Shown here piece by piece: positions 10,895-19,490 of a stretch of 64,000 nt of DNA. Below the pieces are notes generated by a model. It worked only from the letters and a program-made list of their open reading frames with translations. It ran no database searches and was not told the origin of the DNA. Position numbers and translations under genes: made by a program. The stretch is from Chitinophaga sedimenti (GTDB lineage Bacteria; Bacteroidota; Bacteroidia; Chitinophagales; Chitinophagaceae). The first letter of the stretch is position 1. Each line of letters begins with the position of its first letter. Where the stretch lies: assembly GCF_023156195.1 (NCBI RefSeq), contig NZ_JAKUKA010000001.1, forward strand, positions 2,480,001-2,544,000, read 5' to 3'.

Positions 10895-11479
10895 CTATTT
10901 TTCGCCCATCTCCCCCGCAGCGGCCAGCAGCTGGTTCAGTTCAGAAAACTCCATGCCTACTGACATCTTCGTCAGCCTGGCGCCTATTTTCATTTTACCG
11001 TACAGGCGCGGCGGCGTTTTATCGTCGAACACAATGTCTTCCACCTGCGCTTTCACGATGGTGTGAAAGTTAGGCTTATAACCTTCTTCCGCCGGCGTGG
11101 CGCGTTTGCTCCTGGATTTCGAGGTAGTGCTTTTACGTTTTGCGAATTGCAGGTATTCGTCTACAAACCGCAGGTGCAGCTTCTGCAATTTCTCGTACAG
11201 GTCTGCATCAGCGCCTTTGGCCAGCTCCCGGATGTTCTCCCATTGCTGATGGCGCTGTACCTTTTTCAGTTCATCGAGTACGTCTGCTACAGCCATGTTG
11301 CGGCGGTACAGCAATTCGCCCAGCAGGAACAGTGCGTAATCGTGCGGCGGATAGCCCAGTTCGGGCAATACATCGTACGGACTGCGTTTCTGGTCACGTG
11401 CGTGGCTGAGCTGTTCGTAATCCGACATCACGGGCGCAAGCAGGTACTTCCTGGCGGCTTCCCGTAATTTTTTACTCAC
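10895..11479 (-). CDS. Unknown helical cytoplasmic protein
   Basis: The 194-residue frame begins at a GTG (MSKKLREAARKYLL) and is rich in charged helix-forming residues, with a basic stretch (RKSTTSKSRSKRATP) near residue 115 that looks like a flexible linker. I cannot assign a family. It follows a smaller gene by 19 bp and precedes another charged frame by 2 bp; both neighbours are on the same strand, so they form one transcription unit. The start region is uncertain because an ATG 24 bp upstream is out of frame by one base. It is probably the N-terminal part of a larger protein if the junction at 10893 carries an indel. Confidence 0.6.
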   Translation of the reverse strand: MSKKLREAARKYLLAPVMSDYEQLSHARDQKRSPYDVLPELGYPPHDYALFLLGELLYRRNMAVADVLDELKKVQRHQQWENIRELAKGADADLYEKLQKLHLRFVDEYLQFAKRKSTTSKSRSKRATPAEEGYKPNFHTIVKAQVEDIVFDDKTPPRLYGKMKIGARLTKMSVGMEFSELNQLLAAAGEMGEK

Positions 11480-11498
11480 ATAGTCCAGAGCTGGTCAT

Positions 11499-11687
11499 TC
11501 ACTGGCTATGATCGGTAAAATCGTGCAGGATTTGGACAAAGCGTTTGGAAACCGGCAATCCGAACTGTGTCAGGATGTCGTTTTCCAGCTTCAACACACC
11601 ATCCTTCGCTTTCCCTTTCCCGTCCCCCGGCTGTTGCTCCCGGATCCGTTGGTAATACTCCCTGAGTTTAAGTTTGAGTTGATCCAT
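11499..11687 (-). CDS. Unknown small protein, first gene of the unit
   Basis: From the ATG at 11687 the frame gives 62 residues (MDQLKLKLREYYQRIREQQ, then a GDGKGKAKDG loop, then FGLPVSKRFVQILHDF). The frame stays open upstream to 11735, but MDQLKLK is the natural start because the upstream residues are AT-rich intergenic translation. I do not recognise the family. It is preceded by a promoter and a hairpin about 100-170 bp upstream, which suggests attenuation. Confidence 0.6.
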   Translation of the reverse strand: MDQLKLKLREYYQRIREQQPGDGKGKAKDGVLKLENDILTQFGLPVSKRFVQILHDFTDHSQ

Positions 11688-11778
11688 ATGCTTATAAATT
11701 AGTACTTTTTTAACCCATTCAAAAATAACAACCAAACACTTCGTTAATAAAACATCTACTTTTTCCGTTCAGGCATAG

Positions 11779-11807
11779 AAAAAGCCCAGCACTACGCATG
11801 CCGGGCT
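11779..11807 (-). terminator. Leader hairpin (attenuator-like) ahead of the unknown operon
   Basis: AGCCCAGC (11783-11790) pairs with GCCGGGCT (11800-11807) with one mismatch, and on the minus strand a T-run follows. It starts only about 20 nt after the transcription start predicted from the promoter at 11830-11860, and lies 90 bp before the first gene, so it may control read-through. Confidence 0.6.
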
Positions 11808-11829
11808 AGTAAGTTTTGATTGCGAGCTG

Positions 11830-11860
11830 CAAAAATACGTCTTTTTCCGAGGCAGCCAAA
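11830..11860 (-). promoter_or_regulatory. Consensus Bacteroidota promoter, leftward
   Basis: Read on the minus strand, TTTG (11860-11857), exactly 19 bp, then TATTTTTG (11837-11830) match the known -33 TTTG and -7 TAnnTTTG consensus without a mismatch. Transcription would begin near 11824 and meet the hairpin at 11807 almost at once. Confidence 0.7.
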
Positions 11861-12045
11861 GTGGGTCGTTTACACACCGGCCTCTACCGGGCCTTAACCT
11901 TATGAAAATGAAGCCGTAAAAAAATTGTAATGGGAAAGTAATATCAGATTGCAGGGTTATTTCAGGCATTCTACCGCGGAAATTTCTAATATGAAGTAAG
12001 CCTCCCTTTTGCTATTGTCACCGTAGTGCCCATTACCGATTGATC

Positions 12046-12117
12046 TGTAAACCTTTGTATGGATTAAAAACGATAAGTGTAAACCTTAATCCGGATTATT
12101 AACCTGGATGTAAACCT
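12046..12117. repeat. Three TGTAAACCT repeats spaced 31-32 bp
   Basis: TGTAAACCT occurs at 12046, 12078 and 12109. The sequence between the copies is also related (each is followed by a TNNNCCGGATT or TTTGTATGGATT stretch), so this is a degenerate ~31-bp tandem repeat of three units, about three helical turns apart. There is no coding potential. Confidence 0.65.
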
Positions 12118-12158
12118 GTTTCCGGACGTGACCAGCATTAGGGCATGCTTTAAGCATT

Positions 12159-12235
12159 CTAGGTTCATCCTAGGTTCATCCTAGGTTCAACTTAGGTTCA
12201 ACTTAGGTTCACGAACCTAAATTGAACCTGGGATG
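12159..12235. repeat. 11-bp tandem repeat array with inverted arm
   Basis: Five successive 11-mers, two CTAGGTTCATC, then CTAGGTTCAAC, TTAGGTTCAAC and TTAGGTTCACG, cover 12159-12213. The last overlaps a perfect palindrome TTAGGTTC-AC-GAACCTAA (12203-12220). The right arm continues with TTGAACCTGGGATGA, which is an inverted copy of the array, so about 20 of 24 positions pair around a 2-nt centre. One unit per helical turn fits a protein-binding array or a cruciform. The function is unknown. Confidence 0.7.
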
Positions 12236-12473
12236 AGCGAAGGATATACGTATTATCAACGAAGGATGAAATACGGATGCTTATAGGGAGGATTAGCGGC
12301 AGCGCTGTGCCGAACAATGAAGTTTATGCGGATGAGCGTCGCCCGCGGGAAGGTAAGCGATACGGAAAATGCCGGCGCCGTAAAAGAGGATAGCTTATTC
12401 ATTACCACCCAACTAAAGCTCGTCCGTAGTTTTAGGGGCGATGAAAAATATTTTCAGATTTTTTTAACTGCGA

Positions 12474-12506
12474 TTTGGAAATTAAAAACGAATTGTATTA
12501 CCTTTG
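12474..12506 (+). promoter_or_regulatory. tRNA-His promoter
   Basis: TTTG at 12474-12477, 21 bp, then TACCTTTG at 12499-12506, matching the Bacteroidota -33/-7 pattern. The mature tRNA starts 26 bp downstream. Confidence 0.7.
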
Positions 12507-12531
12507 CACTCCACAAAACAAACAAACACAC

Positions 12532-12605
12532 GGTAGTTGTAGCTCAGTTGGTTAGAGCATCAGATTGTGGTTCTGAGGGTCGGGGTTCGAGCCCCCTCAA
12601 TTACC
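12532..12605 (+). tRNA. tRNA-His (anticodon GTG)
   Basis: The cloverleaf is complete. Acceptor stem GTAGTTG (12533-12539) pairs with CAATTAC (12598-12604), and the D arm is AGCTCAGTTGGTTAGAGC. The anticodon loop TTGTGGT gives GTG, and the T arm is GTCGGGGTTCGAGCCCC. The extra G at 12532 facing C at 12605 is the G-1:C73 pair that marks histidine tRNA. No CCA is encoded. Confidence 0.95.
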
Positions 12606-12613
12606 CGGAAAAA

Positions 12614-12645
12614 AAACGGCCTCCTTCACGGAGGCCGTTTTTGTT
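12614..12645 (+). terminator. tRNA-His terminator
   Basis: An 11-bp stem, AAACGGCCTCC (12614-12624) with GGAGGCCGTTT (12630-12640), is followed by TTTGTTTTT. Confidence 0.9.
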
Positions 12646-12694
12646 TTTAGTACACTCAATTTTTTGCACTTTATTTGCAGTCCATTTACTCATT

Positions 12695-13248
12695 ATGCAG
12701 ATGCTTGTTTATATCGTACCCATCGTTACCGCTATCGCCGGCTGGTTGTCCATTTTTGTGGCGGTAAAATTGTTATTCCGCAACATCCTGCCTAAAAAAC
12801 AACCTGAGCTGGCCGAAAAAATTGGTCATCTCGTCGCCACGCAATTATTCTCTTTCGACGCGATCCGCGCCAAACTCAGCGATCCGGAAAAGATAAAGGC
12901 TATCATGCCTTATGTGGAAACACAACTTGATCATTTTCTTCGTGAAAAGCTGCCGAAAGCCATGCCCGTACTGTCCATGTTCATCGGTGACAGCACCATC
13001 TCGCAGATAAAAGGCACTTTGGTAGCGGAACTGAATACACTGTTCCCGAAAATTATTGATCAGTACCGGGCAATGCCGAAAAGGATTTTGATCTGCAAAA
13101 CCTCGTTACCCGCAAAGTAAACGAAGTATCTATCGCTACCATTGAAAAGGCGGTGTCGAAAGAAACCAATATGCTGGCGGGTGTAGGTGCGCTAATCGGT
13201 CTCGGTGTAGGTGCAATATACCTGGTCATTGCGCTGCTCATTCCCTAA
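12695..13248 (+). CDS. DUF445 family membrane protein (one frameshift)
   Basis: From the ATG at 12695 the protein starts MQMLVYIVPIVTAIAGWLS, a membrane helix followed by the DUF445-type motif VAVKLLFRNILPKK, and then EKIGHLVATQLFSFDAIRAK. Near 13070 the frame breaks (one base missing after QYRA). In the restored frame it continues NAEKDFDLQNLVTRKVNEV and ends with a second membrane helix (GVGALIGLGVGAIYLVIALL). The restored length is 184 residues. The role of DUF445 proteins is not established; this looks like a short member anchored at both ends. It lies just after the tRNA-His terminator. Confidence 0.72.
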
Positions 13249-13349
13249 AGTGTTAATTACTGTTAAAGCGTATTTTAACTGTTTTTTGTAGGCTATCCAG
13301 CCAAAACGCCCACTTATCACATATTACAGGATTGCATGTGCCCGACTGC

Positions 13350-13357
13350 TACTTTTG
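13350..13357 (+). promoter_or_regulatory. -7 element TACTTTTG for first barrel receptor
   Basis: TACTTTTG matches the -7 consensus TAnnTTTG and is followed by a leader of about 95 nt before the ATG at 13456. No TTG lies at the ideal distance. The same octamer precedes the paralogue at 16213. Confidence 0.45.
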
Positions 13358-13455
13358 CAGCCGAAGCGGTCTGTTTTACCTGCATCGACGTATATCAGTT
13401 TGGTATAAAATCTAAAGCCAAGGCCTGAATCTGAGGAAGCAAACAATTTTATGAG

Positions 13456-16004
13456 ATGAAAAAACTTGCAGCAGTTTTATTTTTATTTATTTCCTGCGCC
13501 TATTCCGCAAACGCACAACAACCCGGCGGTCAGCGACCTCCGGGCGCACCTGGCGGCGCCATGCCCACCATTGGCCATGTATATGGCAAACTGGTAGACG
13601 GCAGCACCAAACAACCGGTAGAATACGCCTCCGTTACCCTGCACCGCGCAAAAGACAGCTCGCTGGTAACCGGTATGCTTACCCGTCCCAACGGCGACTT
13701 CAGTTTCGAGAACCTGCCGTTTGGTCAATTTACCCTCCGCGTGAATTTCATGGGTTATAAATCACTTTACAAAAAGGTGAATGTCACACCGCAGAACATG
13801 GACCAGGATCTCGGTAACCTGCGCCTGGAAGCCAACGCAAAGGCACTGGCGGAGGTAGAGGTAACCGGTCAGCGCAGCGCATTCAGCATGGGGATCGATA
13901 AAAAGATATTCAATGTGGACAGGAACCTCGTGAGCATGGGCGGCACTGCCACCGACGTTTTAAAAAGTGTGCCTTCTGTAAACGTGGACATTGACGGCAA
14001 CGTGAAAGTACGCAACGCTTCGCCCAACCTGTTCGTCGACGGAAAACCTTCTACCCTTACGCTGGACCAGATTCCCGCCGACGCGATCGAAAGCGTGGAA
14101 CTGATTACCAACCCATCCGCCAAATATGATGCGGAAGGTATGAGCGGTATCCTGAACATCGTACTGAAAAAGAACCGTAAAGCGGGTATTAACGGCATGG
14201 TGAACGGCGGTATCGGCACCAACGATAAATACAATGGCGGTGGCAACCTGAACATTCGTCAGGGTAAAGTGAATTTCTTCATCAACTACAACATTAACGC
14301 CAACCGTAACTGGGGCGATGGTGTGACCGACCGCACCAACTTCCCGATCAATGGCAGTGATACGTCTTACAGCCGCCAGGTGAGCGATAGCCGCAATGGT
14401 GGCAAGTTCCAGTTTGGCCGCGCGGGTTTTGACTTTTACCTCGATAACCGCAATACGCTCTCTATCTCGCAGAACATCGTGGGTGGCGATTTCCGCAATA
14501 AGGAAAACCTGCTAAGCACTTTCCGGGATGACGCTAAAGCGATTACGGGCATGAACGACCGTTTTACCGATGGGAGTTTCTTCTTCCGTAACTACACCAG
14601 CCAGATCGGCTTCAAACACCTGTTTGCACAGCCGAATAAAGAATGGACGGCAGACTTCAACTACAACCGTAGCAAAAACGGCCGTAACGGTGGTTTCACC
14701 ACACAGCAGCAAAATGCGGCCGGTGTGCCGGTAGGCAGTCCGCTCGTACAAAGCAACACCACCGACGGCAAAACTACTTTCATCACGATGCAGACCGACT
14801 TCGTAAACCCGATTGGTGAAAAAGGTAAGTTTGAAGCGGGCGCCAAAGCTACCATCCGCGATTACTCCAGTATTTATGATGTGTTTGACAAGGACAACGC
14901 GACCGGCGACAATGTGTTTAACCCGGTGCTGAGCAACGATTATAAGTATAACGAACAACTGTACGCGGTATATGCCAACTACGCCGGCGCCGTTAAAAAC
15001 TTCGGCTACCAGGCAGGTTTGCGCGTAGAGCAATACATTTATGCAGGTGAAATCCCGAGCGAGAACCAGAAGTTCGAGCCGAACAAAGCGAAGCCGGGCT
15101 TCTTCCCCAGCGTGTACCTGTCGCAGAAAATGAACAAGGACCGGGAACTGCAATTGAACTATTCACGCCGTGTAAACCGTCCGAACTTCTTCCAGCTGAT
15201 CCCTTACCGCGACTATAGCGATCCGCTGAACCAGCGCGAGGGCAACCCCAATCTGAAACCGGAGTTCACGAATAGCATCGAGTTCTCGTACGCGAAAATG
15301 TGGGGCGCACACAACTTCCTCGGATCGTTATACTATCGCAACACCAACAACCTGATCTCCACGATCAGCGAGCCGATTGGCACCGACACCCTGCTGAACC
15401 GCTACGTGAATGCGAACAAGAACATGTCGTACGGCGCGGAACTGACCGGTAAAGTGCAGGTGATCAAAACCTGGGACCTGACGGCCAACGTAAACCTGTT
15501 CCAGACAGAACTGAATGTTATTACCGATAAAGAGTCATACAAGAACCGCGGCTTTGCCTGGTTAGCGAAACTGAACTCTGAAACGCGTTTCCCCTGGAAC
15601 ATTACCTTCCAGGTGAACGCTACCTACCAGGCGCCTGCGATCGCTATGCCACAAGGCAGCGGCGGCGGACGTGGCGGCGGACCCGGTGGAATGGGTATGG
15701 CCAGCGCTTCGGCACAGGGTCGTATCAAAGGCTTCAGCGGTGTAGACGTAGCCGTTAAGAAAGACTTCCTGAAAAACAAGGCGTTATCTGTTTCCATGAA
15801 CCTCTCCGACGTGTTTAACACCCGCGAGTACAACCTGGAGCAGACCACCATGTTTTTGCGCAGGACTACTACCGCAAGCGCGAGTCACGCATCCTGAAAC
15901 TGAATGTGAGCTACCGTTTCGGTAAGTTCGACAGCCAGATATTCAAGCGTAAGAACATGAAGAACGAGCGCGATAATATGGGCAATATGGAAATGGGCTT
16001 TTAA
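13456..16004 (+). CDS. Outer-membrane beta-barrel receptor with carboxypeptidase-D-like domain (one frameshift)
   Basis: The restored protein has about 849 residues. It has a signal peptide (LAAVLFLFISCAYSANAQ), a Gly/Pro-rich segment (QPGGQRPPGAPGGAMPT), a CarboxypepD_reg-like domain (GKLVDGSTKQPVEYASVTLH, near residue 40-120), a plug-like domain with SVPSVNVDIDGNVKVRN and ESVELITNPSAKYDAEGMSG, and a barrel of the OMP_b-brl_3 type. A glycine-rich loop (PQGSGGGRGGGPGGMGM) interrupts the barrel near residue 735. One T is missing in TTTTT near 15855; restoring it gives AQDYYRKRESRILKLNVSYR and the end NMEMGF. There is no SusD partner. The substrate is unknown; the family usually handles non-glycan ligands or peptides. 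Confidence 0.88.
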
Positions 16005-16022
16005 TTAATCAGCATACCTGGA

Positions 16023-16056
16023 AACGGGCTGTTCCTCCGGAGCAGCCCGTTTTTTA
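16023..16056 (+). terminator. Terminator after first barrel receptor
   Basis: ACGGGCTG (16024-16031) pairs with CAGCCCGT (16043-16050), with an inner CTCCGGAG palindrome and a run of six T. It separates the two paralogous receptors. Confidence 0.85.
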
Positions 16057-16149
16057 TGGGATAAGCGGTAAGCTCATCCGGCAGTCCACCGCTCCCCTCA
16101 CAGCTTTAACCACTTATCATAATTGAAAACTTTCTATACCCCCGCACGA

Positions 16150-16157
16150 TACTTTTG
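16150..16157 (+). promoter_or_regulatory. -7 element TACTTTTG for second barrel receptor
   Basis: TACTTTTG, identical to the element ahead of the first receptor, lies 55 bp before the ATG at 16213. With the terminator at 16023-16056 it indicates separate transcription of the two paralogues. Confidence 0.45.
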
Positions 16158-16212
16158 CTTTAATAATACACGTCTTTTCTATCAACCAAATTGCTGATCT
16201 CACCTATTGCGC

Positions 16213-18705
16213 ATGAGAAAACTCTTACCACTTTACCTTTTTACGGCAATAATGGCCCCCGGTGCCCTGTTCGCGCAGGACAAAGTGAGTGCTACCCAAC
16301 AGGCGGTGGCATCAGAAGCCATTACCGGTAAAATAGTGGACGGCGCTACCGGCAAACCGGTGGAATATGCGTCGGTGGTATTGTTGCGTTTTGCTGATTC
16401 TTCGTTACTTACTGGTGTATATACCACTCCTACCGGACAATTTACCCTTCCCCGTATTCCCGCAGGCGACTATGTTTTGCGTATTACCTTTATGGGGTAT
16501 GATAAGTTTGAGCAAAAGTTGCAATCGGATGCAAGCAGGCAACTGGGTGAACTGAAACTTATTGCAGCAGGGACTTCCCTGGCGGGCGTGGAAATCAAAT
16601 CCGAGAAGCCCGAGTTCAGCATGCAAATAGACCGGCAGGTGTTTGATATGAGCAATATGCTGGCAGCGGCCGGCGGCACCGCTTCGGACGTTATGAAGTA
16701 TTTGCCCGGCGTAGAATCGGATATTGATGAAAATGTGAGCATGCGGGGCAAGTCCATCACTGTTTATGTAGATGGAAAGCCATCCCCTTTCGGCGATACG
16801 AAAACGGCCCTGCAAATGATCCCTTCGGAAAGTATCGATAAGATTGAACTGATCCACAATCCTTCGGCGAAGTTCGATGCGGCTGGCGGTGGCGGTATTA
16901 TCAATATCGTACTGAAGAAAGATAAGGCGATGGGCTATAACTACATGATCAACGTGTCTGCCGCCAACCCGCGCGAAGCGAATGGCAGCATGAACGCCAG
17001 CATGCGGTTACGCAGGTTTAATGTGTTCGCCAACTACCAGCAGCGTTACAACCAGCAACAGGGCAGCGGTTACAGCTATCGCAAGAACATGAAAGATACG
17101 GTGAACTACTTCATCCAGGAGAGTTCCAATCACAATACCAATAAAGGAAATGGTGGCCGCCTGGGTTTTGATTATTACCTGGACAGCCGCACCACGCTTA
17201 CTTTTGCAGGGGGCTTTAATCACTGGGATAATGCTAACCGCGACAGCAGCTATATGAATTATGAAGATGAGTACATGCAGCAACAGCGGTATGGTTTCCG
17301 TAACAACCGCAGCGGCGGCAATGGCCTATCTTACAACACGAGCTTCAACTTTAAAAGAACTTTTGATAAGCCTAACCAGGAACTGACGGCTTACGTCAAT
17401 TACAACAATTCCAAAGGCAATAGCGGCAGCCAATACCGCACGACTAACTATCATCCCGATGGTAGCATATATGGCAGACCATCCAACCAGGTGAATGACG
17501 GCGATAATCACAACCGCTTCCCGGATGCGCAGATGGATTATACCACTCCCTACGGTAAAAAAGGTAAGTTTGAAGCCGGCGGTAAGTACACGGCACGCAA
17601 CTACGAAAACATTTTTGTCGCGAACGTATACGACGCCAACACCGGTGATTTTTTTGTGAGCCCGCTGCTCTCCAATAACTACAGCTACCGTGAAAAAGTG
17701 GGATCGGGCTATCTGAATATCGCCAGCGCCCTTGGCAACCTTGGTTACCAGGCGGGTTTGAGGATGGAAAGATCGCAGTTGTCGGGGTATTCGTACAGCA
17801 AAGACACGTCAGTAAATAACACGTTCCTGAACGTGTTTCCCAGCCTGTTCCTGAAGTACAACCTGCCAAACGACCATAACCTGATTTTCAATTACAGCAC
17901 ACGCATTGACCGCCCGGATTTCAACCAGTTGCTTCCGTATATCAACAACTCGGACACCATGAACATCCGTGTGGGTAACCCGGGACTGAAACCGGCGTTC
18001 ACGCATAAGTTCGAGCTGAACTACGGTATCTATTTCCCGAAAACGCGGAACTACTTCAGCACTGGTTTTTATTACTCCACCACCAATAAACTGATTGACC
18101 GGCTGAGCATCCCGGATGCGAAGACCGGCATCACCACTACGTCGCCGCAGAACCTGGCCACCAATAACAGCTTCGGCTCCAATACCACGTACAAAATGCG
18201 GATTACCAAATGGTGGACGCATACCACTACGTTTAACCTGGAATACTCGCACCTGTTTGGCAAAAGCGGTGACCGGGTCATCGAAAACGAGAACCTGGGA
18301 TATTCCATCAACCTGAATAGTAATTTCAGGCTGCCGTATAAATTCAGCGGCCAGATCATCGGCAATTACCGCTCCCCGCGGGTAATGCCACAGGGCACTT
18401 ATAAAGCGATGAACGGGATCGACATATCCGTTCGTAAAGAATTCCTGAAAAACAATGCCCTGGCGGTATCTGCAAGCCTGGCCGACGTGTTTAACACCCG
18501 CCAGTTTGCCTCGCACTATGAAACGCCGGACTTTATCCGGGACTACGACCGCCGGCGTACCTCCCGCATTGTGAAGGTGAACGTGCGCTACCGCTTTGCT
18601 AAAATCGACCCGAATCTTTTCAGAAAGAAAAAAGTACAGAAAGAAGAAGAAGAGGAAGAGAACCCGCCCGCGCCAAAAACGAACGGACGGGAAATGGGCC
18701 TGTAA
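16213..18705 (+). CDS. Outer-membrane beta-barrel receptor, paralogue of the preceding gene
   Basis: The intact 830-residue protein starts at the ATG at 16213 (MRKLLPLYLFTAIMAPGALF). Its domains mirror the neighbour: EAITGKIVDGATGKPVEYAS (CarboxypepD_reg), KYLPGVESDIDENVSMRGKS and KIELIHNPSAKFDAAGGGGI (plug), then a barrel that includes GRLGFDYYLDSRTTLTF and NRVGNPGLKPAFTH-like repeats shared with its twin. It ends with an unusual charged tail (FRKKKVQKEEEEEE, then NPPAPKTNGREMGL) beyond the last strand, so the C terminus may lie in the periplasm. The stop codon at 18703-18705 touches the stop of the convergent pcm gene, with no bases between. A tandem duplication is likely. Confidence 0.88.
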   Translation: MRKLLPLYLFTAIMAPGALFAQDKVSATQQAVASEAITGKIVDGATGKPVEYASVVLLRFADSSLLTGVYTTPTGQFTLPRIPAGDYVLRITFMGYDKFEQKLQSDASRQLGELKLIAAGTSLAGVEIKSEKPEFSMQIDRQVFDMSNMLAAAGGTASDVMKYLPGVESDIDENVSMRGKSITVYVDGKPSPFGDTKTALQMIPSESIDKIELIHNPSAKFDAAGGGGIINIVLKKDKAMGYNYMINVSAANPREANGSMNASMRLRRFNVFANYQQRYNQQQGSGYSYRKNMKDTVNYFIQESSNHNTNKGNGGRLGFDYYLDSRTTLTFAGGFNHWDNANRDSSYMNYEDEYMQQQRYGFRNNRSGGNGLSYNTSFNFKRTFDKPNQELTAYVNYNNSKGNSGSQYRTTNYHPDGSIYGRPSNQVNDGDNHNRFPDAQMDYTTPYGKKGKFEAGGKYTARNYENIFVANVYDANTGDFFVSPLLSNNYSYREKVGSGYLNIASALGNLGYQAGLRMERSQLSGYSYSKDTSVNNTFLNVFPSLFLKYNLPNDHNLIFNYSTRIDRPDFNQLLPYINNSDTMNIRVGNPGLKPAFTHKFELNYGIYFPKTRNYFSTGFYYSTTNKLIDRLSIPDAKTGITTTSPQNLATNNSFGSNTTYKMRITKWWTHTTTFNLEYSHLFGKSGDRVIENENLGYSINLNSNFRLPYKFSGQIIGNYRSPRVMPQGTYKAMNGIDISVRKEFLKNNALAVSASLADVFNTRQFASHYETPDFIRDYDRRRTSRIVKVNVRYRFAKIDPNLFRKKKVQKEEEEEENPPAPKTNGREMGL

Positions 18706-19361
18706 TCAGGCCTTTTTACCGGATAACATCGGTACGAACGAGAAGTTGTCGAACACTTCTTCGCTGAACTCTGTTTCAGACACGCGGGTGATGCGTTTCA
18801 TGCGTTGCACATCGCCGCTGCCTACGGGTATTACCATCTTGCCGCCAATTTTAAGCTGGCTTAATAATTTTTGGGGAATTGAAGGTGCTGCCGCTGTTAC
18901 GAGTATCTTATCGAACGGGGCATAGGTGGGCAAGCCCTCATAGCCGTCGCCATAAAAGAAGCGCAGCGTTGGATACTGGATTTAAAGGCGAATTTCTTTA
19001 CTTCATCGAACAACTTTTTCTGGCGTTCAATAGTATAAAGATTTACCTTGAGCTCACCCAGTACACAAGCCTGGTAGGCGCTGCCGGTGCCGATCTCCAG
19101 CACTTTTTCAAAAGGTTTTACTTCTAACAACTGCGTCTGGTAAGCCACTGTATAGGGTTGGGAAATTGTTTGTCCTTCTCCTATCGGGAAAGCCCTGTCT
19201 TCATAAGCTATACTCTCAAATGCCGTATCCAGGAAATAATGCCGGGGTATGTTGTTAATGGCTGCCAGTACATTTTCGTCCGTAATTCCTTTTTGTTTGA
19301 TGCTTTCTACCAGTTGTCTTCGTAAGCCTTTTTGTTTGTAATCGTCGATGTACCGCTTCAT
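18706..19361 (-). CDS. pcm: Protein-L-isoaspartate O-methyltransferase (one frameshift)
   Basis: This SAM-dependent repair enzyme methylates isoaspartyl residues in aged proteins. The restored length is 218 residues. Clear marks are IPRHYFLDTAFESIAYEDRA, the family motif GEGQTISQPYTVAYQTQLLE, motif I VLEIGTGSAYQACVLGEL (SAM binding), and APFDKILVTAAAPSIPQKLL. One T is missing near 18975; restoring it gives FKSSYPTLRFFYGDGYEGLP. I chose MKRYIDDYKQ at 19361 as the start, because upstream codons would need translation of the promoter. The TATTTTTG element ends 7 nt before the ATG, so the mRNA leader would be very short. Confidence 0.93.
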
Positions 19362-19368
19362 ATCAGGG

Positions 19369-19376
19369 CAAAAATA
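19369..19376 (-). promoter_or_regulatory. -7 element for pcm
   Basis: TATTTTTG on the minus strand (19376-19369) fits TAnnTTTG and ends 7 nt before the pcm ATG. No TTG is placed at -33, so only the -7 part is supported. Confidence 0.4.
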
Positions 19377-19428
19377 ACCAATGTAACCGTATTTTATACA
19401 GGAGCTGCCGTGTACAGTTTTCCACAAA

Positions 19429-19466
19429 AGTTATCCCCTGTACGGATGGCGGTACGTACAGGGGAT
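19429..19466 (-). terminator. Terminator after YceI-like gene
   Basis: A perfect 11-bp stem, ATCCCCTGTAC (19433-19443) with GTACAGGGGAT (19456-19466), followed on the minus strand by AACTTTTG. It lies 25 bp past the stop of the YceI-like gene. Confidence 0.65.
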
Positions 19467-19490
19467 GATAACGCAGGCAAGCAGCGGTGT

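Larger units (their letters stand above)
11688..12531. other. 844-bp intergenic region, no convincing gene
   Basis: This is the longest gene-free stretch. It holds, from left to right, a leftward hairpin terminator (11779-11807), a consensus leftward promoter (11830-11860), three ~31-bp degenerate repeats (12046-12117 cores), an 11-bp tandem array with inverted arms (12159-12235), and the tRNA-His promoter (12474-12506). An open frame starting at 12317 runs through the tRNA gene and is not a real gene. Confidence 0.7.

Noticed and set aside
11769..11969. 66-residue reverse frame upstream of the unknown operon
   Set aside because: It contains the promoter and attenuator hairpin, and its residues have no coherent pattern.
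12317..12694. Open frame beginning at 12317 that continues into the DUF445 gene
   Set aside because: It runs straight through the tRNA-His gene, its terminator and the repeat-adjacent region; the residues before 12695 look random. The DUF445 start is the ATG at 12695.
14512..15153. 213-residue reverse-strand frame inside the first barrel receptor gene
   Set aside because: It is the antisense shadow of a conserved receptor and has no family features. Similar long shadows at 17809-18516, 51852-52844 and 60186-60692 were dropped for the same reason.
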